From: Enterococcus sp. BWB1-3
GTDB lineage: Bacteria; Bacillota; Bacilli; Lactobacillales; Enterococcaceae
Assembly: GCF_016745275.1 (NCBI RefSeq)
Contig: NZ_JADOEP010000001.1
Span: forward strand, 124,001-188,000
Length of the DNA stretch: 64,000 bases
Reading direction: 5' to 3'
Below the pieces are notes generated by a model. The model was not told the origin of the DNA. It did no database searches and was given only the letters and a program-made list of their open reading frames with translations. Shown here one piece after another: positions 27,235 to 36,700 of this stretch (position 1 is its first letter; each line of letters starts with the position of its first letter). Made by a program: the position numbers and the translations under genes.

Positions 27235-28338
27235 GTGAAAGTATTAAAGGCCTATAAATATAGACTTTATCCAACTCCTTCCCAAATTGAATTTTTTGAA
27301 AAAAATTTTTACAGTGTCAGTCTGGTTCATAATTTATTGCTGCAGGATCGGATCATGCAGTACAGAGCTTCTAAAAAAAATCCCGATCTGCATTTAAAGC
27401 CTCCCACTCCTGCAAAATATAAGAAAGAATATCCTTTTTTAAAGGAAGCCGACAGCCTTGCGCTGGCAAATGCGCAGGTCTATTTGGAAAGAGGGTTAAA
27501 ATATTACTATACGGGAAAAAATGTTGGTTTTCCCAAATTGAAATCCAGGAAAAATCCGGTGACCTCCTATACGACGAATAATCAGGGAGGAACAATAAAG
27601 ATTATCGGTTTAAATTGTTTGAAAATTCCGAAATTAAAAACATTTGTGAAAGTTAAGGCACATCGGGAGATAAAGGGTAAAATTAAATCTGCAACGATTT
27701 CCAAAACTCCCAGCGGTAAATATTTTGTTTCTCTTCTTTGTGAGGAAAAAATTCATTGCAAGGAAAAGACAAATAGGGCTGTGGGAATCAGTCTTGGGCA
27801 GACAGAATTTGCGGTTTTATCAAATGGTCAAAAAATAGATAATGACCAGCTGACTGACGAAATAGAACAGAGAATTCGACGAGAGGAAAAGAAACTGGCA
27901 AGAAAAAAACACTTGGCTGGTACAAAAGGATTGGATTTGCTGAATCAAAAAAACTACCAGAAGCAAAAAATGAAGGTTGCTAAATTAAGGGAGAAACTTT
28001 TGAATCAGCGTCATGATTTCTTAAATAAAGTAACAACAGAACTGATTGATACCTATGATGTTATCTGTGTGGAAGATGCCCATAAGGAGGACTTCTGCAG
28101 AAACTACAAACTGAATAAGCGAGTCTCCGATGTCTCATGGGCTTTGTTTGTTTCTAAACTGGAGTATAAAGCGACGTGGCATGACAAGCAGCTGATCAAG
28201 CTGAAAAAATGTGATGAAAAGATGGCTGTCAGCTTAAAGAATGGACTAATTGGTGATGTTGATCTGGAACTGGCAAAGGAAGATTCTGAAACAGATGCCA
28301 GTATTCAACTGCTGCTTCAAGGATTAAAAAATAAGTAA
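27235..28338 (+). CDS. tldR: TnpB-like nuclease-dead protein (TldR type), oppF-associated
   Basis: About 367 residues with the TnpB layout: N-terminal MKVLKAYKYRLYPTPSQIEF, WED/REC-like middle, then RuvC. Catalytic residues are lost: motif I is VGISLGQTEFAVLSNG, with Ser (residue about 186) where TnpB has Asp. Motif II keeps its Glu in DVICVEDAHKE. The region after WHDKQLIKLKK has no CxxC pairs, so the zinc finger is gone, and the last motif (DSETDASIQLLLQGL) is altered from DRDxNAA. This fits TldR proteins, RNA-guided repressors that evolved from TnpB, of which an oppF-linked branch is known in enterococci. No tnpA or transposon ends are seen. GTG at 27235 (after GGCGGTGG) is preferred to TTG at 27232. 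Expected to bind DNA without cutting it. Confidence 0.88.
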   Translation: MKVLKAYKYRLYPTPSQIEFFEKNFYSVSLVHNLLLQDRIMQYRASKKNPDLHLKPPTPAKYKKEYPFLKEADSLALANAQVYLERGLKYYYTGKNVGFPKLKSRKNPVTSYTTNNQGGTIKIIGLNCLKIPKLKTFVKVKAHREIKGKIKSATISKTPSGKYFVSLLCEEKIHCKEKTNRAVGISLGQTEFAVLSNGQKIDNDQLTDEIEQRIRREEKKLARKKHLAGTKGLDLLNQKNYQKQKMKVAKLREKLLNQRHDFLNKVTTELIDTYDVICVEDAHKEDFCRNYKLNKRVSDVSWALFVSKLEYKATWHDKQLIKLKKCDEKMAVSLKNGLIGDVDLELAKEDSETDASIQLLLQGLKNK

Positions 28339-28344
28339 GTATAA

Positions 28345-28450
28345 AAACTGTAGGGACTACAGGGATAGCCTAGGGCATATAAGATAATCCAAATTATCTC
28401 TTTCTAGGAAGCATTCTGATTTCAGACATGCAGTTCACTAATTATTAAAT
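28345..28450 (+). ncRNA. Guide RNA of the TldR system (scaffold plus guide)
   Basis: The region starts right after the tldR stop. It folds into CTGTAG-GGA-CTACAG (28348-28362), an outer CCTAG/CTAGG pair (28369-28373 with 28404-28408) enclosing AGATAAT-CCAA-ATTATCT (28382-28399), and a last hairpin GCAT-TCTGA / TCAGA-CATGC (28411-28431). A single-stranded AGTTCAC (28432-28438) follows, and then the presumed guide TAATTATTAAAT (28439-28450), identical to 20470-20481 before oppA. This order, with a terminal hairpin, a short linker and then the guide, is that of TnpB omega RNAs. The 5' end of the RNA is not visible and may lie inside the tldR coding region. Confidence 0.7.
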
Positions 28451-28460
28451 GGACAAATAC

Positions 28461-28498
28461 GTCACCTTGGCTAATCAGTGAGGGTGACTTTTTTATTT
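28461..28498 (+). terminator. Terminator after the guide RNA
   Basis: GTCACC (28461-28466) pairs with GGTGAC (28483-28488), followed by six T. It would end the tldR/guide transcript 10 bases beyond the matched guide. Confidence 0.75.
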
Positions 28499-28839
28499 AA
28501 CGAAGCAGTTGAAAATGATAAAAAGAAGCGGAACTTCTGCATAGTCGTTTGTTTTTCTGAAAATAGAAGGTCTCTCAAGAACATGAATAATATTAGAAAT
28601 AATCACTATTTGTACTTTACTAATGCCATAAAACATGCCGCGAATGAAGTGTTGATTTGGTTTGGAGAGACTCAAAGAAAGATTTTTAGAAAAAGAGAAG
28701 CAAAATCGTTTAGATTGATACAGTTCAGAAGAATTCAGGGTAAAATATAGGCAGTTCCTTGTTATAAAGAATTTGTTTAGATTGACTTCTCTTTTTTCAT
28801 ATTAGTTTTTATTTTGGATAAATTCAAAAATTTAAAATG
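28499..28839. other. Gap before infC
   Basis: A 90-codon ORF (28478-28750) overlaps the terminator, lacks a ribosome binding site and has no recognisable motif. I see nothing else until the infC promoter. Confidence 0.4.
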
Positions 28840-28868
28840 TTGACAAACAATCAAATTTGTTTTATACT
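28840..28868 (+). promoter_or_regulatory. Promoter of infC-rpmI-rplT
   Basis: TTGACA (28840-28845), 17-bp spacer, TATACT (28863-28868). Close to consensus, as expected of a ribosomal operon. Confidence 0.85.
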
Positions 28869-28869
28869 A

Positions 28870-29012
28870 TCTTAGTTGAGAAATAAAAGCAGAAGCACCC
28901 GCTTCTCGCCTAAGTTGAGCATATCACTGGGCCGGATAAGTAGATTCCTTATATCAGTAAGATATAAGTGTGAGCTAACGCGGGTTCTTATGGGACCGGC
29001 TTTTTTTATACT
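28870..29012 (+). promoter_or_regulatory. L20 leader / attenuator of infC-rpmI-rplT
   Basis: The 5' leader has the features of the Firmicute L20 autoregulatory leader: ACCCGC at 28897-28902 can pair with GCGGGT at 28980-28985, and GCCGG at 28931-28935 with CCGGC at 28996-29000. The latter is followed by seven T and forms a terminator. L20 bound to such leaders favours premature termination. The class is inferred from position and pairing. Confidence 0.75.
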
Positions 29013-29083
29013 CTTTTATGAGAGGAAAAATCGGATCAATTACTCTGCTTGATGTTCTCTAAGAAACTTGGAGGTGAATGACC

Positions 29084-29599
29084 ATAGCAAAGGATATGAT
29101 GGTGAACGACGGCATTCGTGCGCGTGAGTTACGATTGATCGGACAAGATGGTGAACAATTAGGTGTAAAGACTAAAGCTGAAGCTCTACAAATAGCTGAA
29201 GCTGCGAACCTAGACTTAGTCCTTGTTGCTCCAGGAGCAAAACCACCTGTAGCACGGATAATGGATCATGGTAAGTTCCGTTTTGAACAGCAGAAGAAAG
29301 AGCGTGAAGCTCGTAAGAAGCAAAAAGTGATCAACGTAAAAGAAGTTCGTTTAAGTCCGACAATTGATGTCAATGACTTTAACACAAAACTTCGTAATGC
29401 ACGCAAGTTTTTGGAAAAGGGAGACAAAGTGAAAGCTTCGATCCGTTTCAAAGGCCGTGCCATTACCCACAAAGAGATTGGTCAAAAAGTTCTTGATCGT
29501 TTAGCTGAAGAAACTGCAGATATTGCTACAGTGGAACAGAAAGCGAAAATGGATGGACGCAGCATGTTTCTAACGCTGGCACCGAAAAACGACAAGTAA
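29084..29599 (+). CDS. infC: Translation initiation factor IF-3; probable AUA start
   Basis: IF-3 binds the 30S subunit and checks initiation codons. The sequence is highly conserved: [73 protein letters not shown]. An ATG at 29078 lies only 3 bases after GGAGG, which is too close. The ATA at 29084 is 9 bases away and falls where many infC genes have their non-AUG (AUU-type) start, which IF-3 itself discriminates against. AUA is therefore the likelier start. First gene of the L35/L20 operon. Confidence 0.93.
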   Translation: MAKDMMVNDGIRARELRLIGQDGEQLGVKTKAEALQIAEAANLDLVLVAPGAKPPVARIMDHGKFRFEQQKKEREARKKQKVINVKEVRLSPTIDVNDFNTKLRNARKFLEKGDKVKASIRFKGRAITHKEIGQKVLDRLAEETADIATVEQKAKMDGRSMFLTLAPKNDK

Positions 29600-29659
29600 T
29601 TCGAGAAATATCAATGGATATGTTCGTTAGAACAAAAGATTTTGAGGAGGAAATTAGTC

Positions 29660-29860
29660 ATGCCAAAACAAAAAACACACCGCGGATCAGCGAAACGCTT
29701 CAAGCGTACTGGTAAAGGCGGATTAAAAAGATTTCGCGCGTTTACAAGTCACCGTTTCCACGGTAAAACTAAAAAACAACGTCGTCAATTACGTAAAGCA
29801 AGAATGGTATCAGCTGGCGATTTCAAACGTATTCGCCAACAATTAGCGAGAATGAAATAA
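29660..29860 (+). CDS. rpmI: 50S ribosomal protein L35
   Basis: 66 residues, starting [20 protein letters not shown] and very basic throughout. GGAGGAAATTAGTC precedes the ATG at 29660; the ORF is open further upstream but the family start is clear. Second gene of the operon. Confidence 0.97.
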   Translation: MPKQKTHRGSAKRFKRTGKGGLKRFRAFTSHRFHGKTKKQRRQLRKARMVSAGDFKRIRQQLARMK

Positions 29861-30129
29861 TAGAAGATTGTAATAATCTCTATGTGACTTGAGCGTTGTA
29901 ACAAAGTGAGAATCGTAGAAGCAAAAGCAGTTAATTCTGAGAAATATCTAAAAATTACTTTATAAATTTTTGAGATATTACGATTTATTTCCAGGATGTT
30001 GTCTGCGATTAATTCACTCCTTTCATTCAAAATTTAAATTTTGAAAGGCTGCAATTATTTGAGCGGCCGATTCTTGTAACGAAAAATAAAAAAATTCAAA
30101 GAGATATAGATATTTAGGAGGAAATCAAC
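29861..30129. repeat. Unusually long rpmI-rplT spacer with repeat-like DNA
   Basis: The spacer is 269 bp, where these two genes are normally only tens of bases apart. It holds CCAGGATGTTGTCTGCGATT at 29991-30010, which parallels CCGAGATGTTGCCTGCGATT at about 59236, a family A piece. It also has two hairpins (ATATCTAAAAATT.. around 29945-29975; TTCAAAATTTAAATTTTGAA at 30025-30044). A fragment of the repeat appears to have entered the ribosomal operon. Confidence 0.55.
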
Positions 30130-30489
30130 ATGGCACGTGTTAAAGGTGGAACAGTAACCCGTAAACGTCGTAAAAAAATCCTTAAGTTAGCGAAAGGCTA
30201 CTACGGATCCAAACATACTTTATTCAAAACAGCAAAAGAACAAGTAATGAAATCTTACAGTTATGCATACAGAGATCGTCGTCAGAAAAAACGTGATTTC
30301 CGTAAATTATGGATTGCTCGTATCAACGCAGCGGCTCGTATGAATGGCTTAAGCTACTCAAAATTGATGCACGGTTTGAAATTGGCTGAAATCGACATCA
30401 ACCGCAAAATGTTAGCTGACTTGGCTGTTAATGATGCAGCAGCATTTACTGCATTAGCAGATCAAGCAAAAGGTGCTTTAAATAAATAA
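30130..30489 (+). CDS. rplT: 50S ribosomal protein L20
   Basis: 119 residues; [38 protein letters not shown] and [20 protein letters not shown] are family signatures. Binds 23S rRNA early in 50S assembly and, in Firmicutes, represses its own operon through the leader. TAGGAGGAAATCAAC precedes the ATG. Confidence 0.98.
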   Translation: MARVKGGTVTRKRRKKILKLAKGYYGSKHTLFKTAKEQVMKSYSYAYRDRRQKKRDFRKLWIARINAAARMNGLSYSKLMHGLKLAEIDINRKMLADLAVNDAAAFTALADQAKGALNK

Positions 30490-30501
30490 TTTAACTATAT
30501 A

Positions 30502-30544
30502 ATTTTTAAGGGGTGTGACATAGTTTGTCACACCCCTTAAAAAT
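30502..30544 (+). terminator. Hairpin after rplT
   Basis: ATTTTTAAGGGGTGTGACA and its complement form a 19-bp stem around a five-base loop. The T-run lies at the 5' foot rather than after the stem, so it would terminate best in the minus direction. The GGGGTGTGACA arm resembles the ends of family A elements. Confidence 0.65.
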
Positions 30545-30885
30545 CGAATGAACAGGGTTCCAGTCTTTATATGTATTTGCGATTAATTACTTCTTTTTCT
30601 GGAATGAATGATCACTAATTTATTTGACTATTGTGCTTATATCATTCCAATAAAAAACTTGCAAAAATGGAACTGATAATATTGAACTCAGTTAGTTGGA
30701 CTCTTCCAATACCCGGTTGATAAAAGGAAGCGAGGAATATCCGTTCTTTTACCAGTCTAAAAACCATACTCTGAATGAATTTTTGCTGTGGGTTAGAAAA
30801 TCCCAGGACAAGTTTTTTCTGAAAAAGCAACCACTTCTTCTTTTACTAGATGTAAATCAATTGATCTCATGATAAAGTGAAGTTG

Positions 30886-30953
30886 CTCCTCTCGTTGTTT
30901 AACCGTTGTTTTGTGATGATTCAACGTTAACATAGAAAGAGGGGTATTTTTTT
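30886..30953 (+). terminator. Orphan terminator 1
   Basis: GTTTAACCGTTG and CAACGTTAAC form a stem, with outer CCTCT/AGAGG, followed by a run of T to 30953. No gene directly precedes it. Confidence 0.6.
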
Positions 30954-30974
30954 ATTTTATTTCTGATTAAAATA

Positions 30975-31020
30975 GGGGCAAATCACATGTTTTTTATTGT
31001 GATTTGCCTCTTTGGTTTTT
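30975..31020 (+). terminator. Orphan terminator 2
   Basis: GGGGCAAATCACA (30975-30987) and TGTGATTTGCCTC (30998-31010) form a 13-bp stem with one G-T pair, then TTTGGTTTTT. No gene directly precedes it, so 30546-30886 may once have held one. Confidence 0.65.
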
Positions 31021-32023
31021 CTATTCCTATTCTTTGGATAAATTCAAAGTATTGTTTGTGCTCCTATTGTTTAATTAATCAAAGCATAATATGAATACAA
31101 CCTCATTCGGAAAGCGCTTTCTTGAGATTCTATAGTTAGAGCAATAGTAGTAGTCCAATAGAGAGGTATACATAACTGAGGTATACAAGCTATTTTTGAG
31201 GAATAAAATCAAGTTTTATAAACTAATTGATTGTTACGCATGCATGTCTATATGGAAGCATTAATAAGAGTTATCCACTATCAAATGAAGTTAATAATTT
31301 AGAATTAATATAGGAAAGGTCTATACTTCTTCATCTTTTTCTACTAAATTCTGGAAATTTATGTATAAAATCAAAAATTTTTTTTCGTTATTTTAAACAA
31401 TTTATAGATGCTTTAAATGTGAATTAATAGAAATATAATCATTGTGAAGCTTTTACTTTCTAAACAGCATCAATTATTTGCTGGAAAATTAAAAGAGTAT
31501 AAAAAATGTAGATGAACAACAGTTTTCATTTGGAAATACAAAGAATTGAAATATTTATTTTGGGATGAAAAAAACTAACTAAATATAATTTAATAGTACT
31601 TTTTTATCTGATAAACAAGAAGTTCTTTATTGATGAATTAAAGAATAAAGAAAGCGCGTTATATTTAAAACTATCAGTTTTTGAAAAAATAATATTCATT
31701 TTAAGGTTTGTTAATGAAAAAAGCATAAATTGAATAACACTATTTTTTTTATAGTAATAGATCGTTATTTAAAAGCATTGTTAGAAATATTTAGAGAACA
31801 ATTAATAGACATACTATAGATACAGTGTTATTTTAATAAGGATTATATAGGGGGGACTCAAAATATGAAGAAATATTATGATTTTATAAAAAATTGGTAT
31901 ATATAAAAACAGACGATGAAAGCTTGATGGATATTCAATGAAAAAATAGTTGTAGGAAGTTAAAAAATGGTGATTGTCATTTGAAAACCAGCTTTAAAAA
32001 GTAAAGATTGAGGGGAGAAGAAA
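31021..32023. other. AT-rich non-coding kilobase before the AraC gene
   Basis: No credible gene. CGGAAAGCGCTTTCTT at 31108-31123 is a good catabolite-response (CcpA) palindrome with no intact gene beside it. At 31865-31906 a 13-codon ORF (MKKYYDFIKNWYI) follows a strong GGGGGG ribosome binding site; it may be a leader peptide or chance. Base composition is markedly AT-richer than the flanking operons, as in acquired regions. Confidence 0.45.
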
Positions 32024-32881
32024 ATGATCAAATATAAATTTGTAGAAGCAAATGTAGATGCTAATTTTAAATACTTAATTCAAAAAGAGATTGGGGGGAG
32101 AATAGAGCCACACTGGCATAATGAAATAGAACTTAATTATGTCAAAAGTGGAAAAATTGATTATTTTCAGATTTCAGATAGGATTTACTCGCTGGAAAAA
32201 GGTGATTTTATTGTAGTTAACTCGGAAGTACCACATTCAGCAAGAATAAAATATCGCAAAGAAAATGTGGTACTTACAATTTTTCTTGTAAAGTCGTATA
32301 TGTTTTCGCTTTTGGGAAGGGATAGCAAGTTTAATTTAGGAAAATCAAATTCAAAAAAAATTGCGACCTTCTTTGAAGATTTTATTGAGGTTGCCAATAA
32401 TGAGCAAAATTTGATTAATAAAAAAATGGGTCTATATGGCTATCTCAATCTGATTCTGTATGAAATGTATTCAAAATCAAAGGATACAGAAAGTGCAGGA
32501 GATGAATCATTGATTCAAAAGAAAATGATGGATAAAGATATTAAAGTAATCAAAGAATTTATAGATTCTCATTATTTGGAGGATATCTCTCTGGATGATT
32601 TATTTTCTCTTTCAGAATTATCGGAGTCAAAAATCAGAAAAGAGTTCAAATCAGTATTTGGTATGACCATATATAAATACATTTTATTTAGGAGATTGAA
32701 TGATGCTAAATTTCAATTGCTTGAAACGGATTTAAAAATCAAAGATATTGCAATACAGCTGGGATTTTATGATGCAAAATCCTTTATACGAAACTTTAAA
32801 AATTATTACAAAATGACACCGCAAAATTTTAGAAAAAAAAATATTGGGAATAAAAAAAATAAAAATGAGAACTTTGACTGA
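32024..32881 (+). CDS. AraC-family transcriptional regulator with N-terminal cupin
   Basis: 285 residues. The N-terminal cupin-like sensor shows GRIEPHWHNEIELNYVKSG then LEKGDFIVVNSEVPHSARI, with the usual paired His. The C-terminal DNA-binding domain has two helix-turn-helices: DISLDDLFSLSELSESKIRK and DIAIQLGFYDAKSFIRNF, ending YYKMTPQNFRKK. Such proteins sense a small ligand, often a sugar, and control neighbours. AGGGGAGAAG precedes the ATG. The nearest downstream gene is the large surface protein, a plausible target given orientation and isolation; that link is inference. Codon use is AT-rich. Confidence 0.92.
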   Translation: MIKYKFVEANVDANFKYLIQKEIGGRIEPHWHNEIELNYVKSGKIDYFQISDRIYSLEKGDFIVVNSEVPHSARIKYRKENVVLTIFLVKSYMFSLLGRDSKFNLGKSNSKKIATFFEDFIEVANNEQNLINKKMGLYGYLNLILYEMYSKSKDTESAGDESLIQKKMMDKDIKVIKEFIDSHYLEDISLDDLFSLSELSESKIRKEFKSVFGMTIYKYILFRRLNDAKFQLLETDLKIKDIAIQLGFYDAKSFIRNFKNYYKMTPQNFRKKNIGNKKNKNENFD

Positions 32882-33302
32882 TTGTTACATGTTATCTTTG
32901 ACTAAAGAAGTTGTTAACTGGAATACATAGAATTTAGCACATAATCTGATCTTGATATATTTTTGATCCAGATGTGTTTTATTCAGTATAGATAAAAATA
33001 TATTCATTTAGTCGTTAAAGATATTTTTAAGTCTGATTTATTTGTTTTTTATGTTTATGTGAAAAAGGTTACGAAATAACAAAATTATAATTGGTATAGA
33101 TGTAAACTTGAAATAAACAAATTATTGAATAAAAGGAGCTGTATCAAAAAGAAATGATTTATCTAGGCACGTAAATTCTTTTAATAAAATTAGAAGGATG
33201 TGATATCAAAAAGACATAAAGTGTACATCTAGGTATGTGAGTTAAAATGTACAAAGTATTTTTGGTAATAGGCAAGAAAGTATCAAAGGGGGTGATTTTA
33301 AA

Positions 33303-33398
33303 ATGAGAAGTGTTGTAAGTATGTATTACAGCTACGATTTCCACTTCGAATATAAAAGACAAAAGCACAGTATAGGGCTAAGAGATTTTTTATTGTAG
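33303..33398 (+). CDS. Possible 31-residue ORF upstream of the surface-protein gene
   Basis: MRSVVSMYYSYDFHFEYKRQ followed by KHSIGLRDFLL, behind a strong AAAGGGGGTGA ribosome binding site. Rich in aromatic and basic residues, no signal peptide. Not recognised. The good ribosome binding site is the only support; it could be a decayed or chance ORF. Confidence 0.3.
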   Translation: MRSVVSMYYSYDFHFEYKRQKHSIGLRDFLL

Positions 33399-33704
33399 CA
33401 GTGGGGAGCTGTCAGCTGATTTTAGAATAGCTGGATTATTAATAGATCCCAAGTACAGTTATTCTTAATAAAATTTGAATAAGGAATGCTACTGATACTA
33501 ATAAAAATCCAGATTAAAAAACAAATTATAGAGAGTATATTTCTCTTTTTAGTTTTTTCAATCTGTTTTTTATTGTCAAAAATTAGTATTTTCATTAGAT
33601 GATAATCGGTAATTAGTTTCGTAAAGGAAGTTAAATTGTTCTAATATAATATTTTTGCTTCCTTAATGTTTGCTATCAAAAAATTGAAAGAGAAGTGATA
33701 TTTA

Positions 33705-36700
33705 ATGAAAAGTAGAGATTATAAGAGATTATTTAACAGTAAAAGTCGAAAACGCTCGTTAAGCAGAAAATCTGTTTTGATGAATGTTGCAACAACTGGG
33801 ATTCTTTTGACAAGTGCAGTAGTACCGGCAACATTGTTAGTAGCACCTCAGACAGTTGAAGCGGCTGCTCTTCAAGGTGAAATATTTACTAATTTAATTG
33901 CAAATAATAATAGTGGTACTTCATTTGAAACACCTTACCCTATAGAGGGAGTAACTAGGCAAGTAAATTTTACGATTAGCGGAAATGAATTAGCTGGAGC
34001 TTCGGTAGCGCTATCTGGTAATAAGGCTGCTGTACTAGCAATACCAGAACCATTAGTTGGGTTAGTTTCTCCAAATGGGCAAGCACATATTAATACAAGT
34101 GTGACATTAAGAATGGATCAGATAGGATTCATACAAACCTTGGTTGGTGCCGCCAACACATTCCTTTCATTTACTGAAAATGTTATTAATGGTGGTTTTG
34201 GCAGCATGACAGGTATCACATTTAATGTTGATGAAATTCACAATCAACTGGATTTACTTAATAATTTAGCTCAGTTTGGGCAAGCTGATTTTTATGTAGA
34301 CGAGTATTTGACAAGTAATGAAAAAGAAATAGTAGCGCAATTTGATGATGGTTTAGCGTTAGTTATTGCGCAACGTATTAATATTATTTTGGAAAATCTG
34401 AAAACTGCTACAAACAGTCTTCAGGCGACTGGAAATAATATATTTTCTTCTACAATAGCAGCAGCAATAAATGCCGCCTTGATTGCTCCAAAAGCTGCAT
34501 TTGTTAGTGCCATTAATGTTGCTATAGGTGTTGTCAATACGACTGGAAATATTGCTAATGAATTTGGAGACGGCGTATTATTAGGCGATACTTCTATAGA
34601 TATTCCAACGCTAATTACTGACCCTACATTTGAGCGGTTAGAAAGTTACGGAGTTGATACTACAGTTCCTTATAATGCTGTTTTTAATGGAACAGTTGTT
34701 AAAGACAATTTGATTGACCTGGATTGGGTGATCAACAGTGATGGAAAAACCTCTGTTTGGTATGAGAACAAGATTACTTTACAAACGCCAACAGCAGAAA
34801 TTTCAGGAAACAGTGTGGATGGATACACGGTAACAGGTGAAGCAGATCCTAATGTGACAATAGAAATTACAGATCCTGATGGTAACGTTGTGAGAATCGG
34901 GCAAACTGATGAAAATGGTAATTATGTGGTGGAGATCCCAGCAGATAAAGTAAGTCCATTAGAAGAATTAACAGTGGTTGCCAAGGATGATAAAGGGAAT
35001 GAAAGTGCACCTGCAAAAGTAGTTGTACCAGAAGATATTACTTTACAAACACCAACAGCAGAAATTACAGGAGACAGTGTGGATGGATACACGGTAACAG
35101 GTGAAGCAGATCCGAATGTGACAATAGAAATTACAGATCCTGATGGTAATGTTGTGGGAATCGGACAAACTGATGAAAATGGTAATTATGTGGTGGAGAT
35201 CCCAGCAGATAAAGTAAGTCCATTAGAAGAATTAACAGTGGTTGCCAAGGATGATAAAGGGAATGAGAGTGCACCTGCAAAAGTAGTTGTTCCGGAAGAT
35301 ATTACTTTACAAACACCAACAGCAGAAATTACAGGAGACAGTGTGGATGGATACACGGTAACAGGTGAAGCAGATCCTAATGTGATAATAGAAATTACAG
35401 ATCCTGATGGTAATGTTGTGGGAATCGGACAAACCGATGAAAATGGTAATTATGTGGTGGAGATCCCAGCAGATAAAGTGAATCCATTAGAAGAATTAAC
35501 AGTGGTTGCCAAGGATGATAAAGGGAATGAAAGTGCACCTGCAAAAGTAGTTGTTCCGGAAGATATTACTTTACAAACACCAACAGCAGAAATTACAGGA
35601 GACAGTGTGGATGGATACACGGTAACAGGTGAAGCAGATCCTAATGTGATAATAGAAATTACAGATCCTGATGGTAACGTTGTGGGAATCGGACAAACCG
35701 ATGAAAATGGTAATTATGTGGTGGAGATCCCAGCAGATAAGGTAGAACAATCAGAAGAATTAACAGTGGTTTCCAAGGATGATAAAAATCATGTTAGCCC
35801 TCCAGCCTATGTAGTAGTTCCGGAAGATGAAGAAACAGACGGCGACTCTGATGGCGACTCAGACGGCGATTCCGATGGAGACTCGGACGGAGATTCCGAC
35901 GGCGACTCAGACGGCGACTCCGATGGCGATTCCGATGGTGACTCAGACGGTGATTCCGACGGCGATTCCGACGGCGACTCAGACGGCGATTCTGATGGCG
36001 ATTCCGACGGTGACTCAGACGGCGATTCCGACGGTGACTCAGACGGCGATTCCGATGGTGACTCAGACGGCGATTCCGATGGCGATTCCGACGGCGACTC
36101 AGACGGAGATTCCGACGGCGACTCAGACGGTGATTCTGATGGGGATTCCGACGGCGATTCCGACGGTGACTCAGACGGGGATTCCGATGGGGATTCCGAC
36201 GGTGACTCAGACGGCGATTCCGACGGCGACTCAGACGGCGATTCTGATGGTGATTCCGACGGAGATTCCGATGGGGATTCCGACGGTGACTCAGACGGGG
36301 ATTCCGATGGGGATTCCGATGGTGACTCAGACGGCGATTCTGATGGTGACTCAGACGGGGATTCCGATGGGGATTCCGACGGTGACTCAGACGGGGATTC
36401 CGACGGTGACTCAGACGGCGACTCCGACGGCGATTCCGACGGCGACTCAGACGGCGATTCCGACGGCGACTCAGACGGCGATTCTGATGGCGATTCCGAC
36501 GGTGATTCCGATGGGGATTCCGACGGTGACTCAGACGGTGATTCCGATGGTGATTCCGACGGTGACTCAGACGGCGATTCCGATGGCGACTCAGACGGTG
36601 ATTCCGACGGCGACTCCGACGGCGATAAAGATAACCGCTCTGGCAATCGTTTTAACGACAATTCAAAAGATGGAACCAATCTTAAAATTTCCCATACTAA

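Noticed and set aside
27235-28338. Active IS605/IS607 transposon
   Set aside because: No TnpA or serine recombinase and no defined ends; catalytic Asp and zinc finger are missing, so it is better read as a domesticated TnpB.
28478-28750. 90-codon ORF after the guide RNA
   Set aside because: Overlaps the terminator at 28461-28498, has no ribosome binding site and no recognisable motif.
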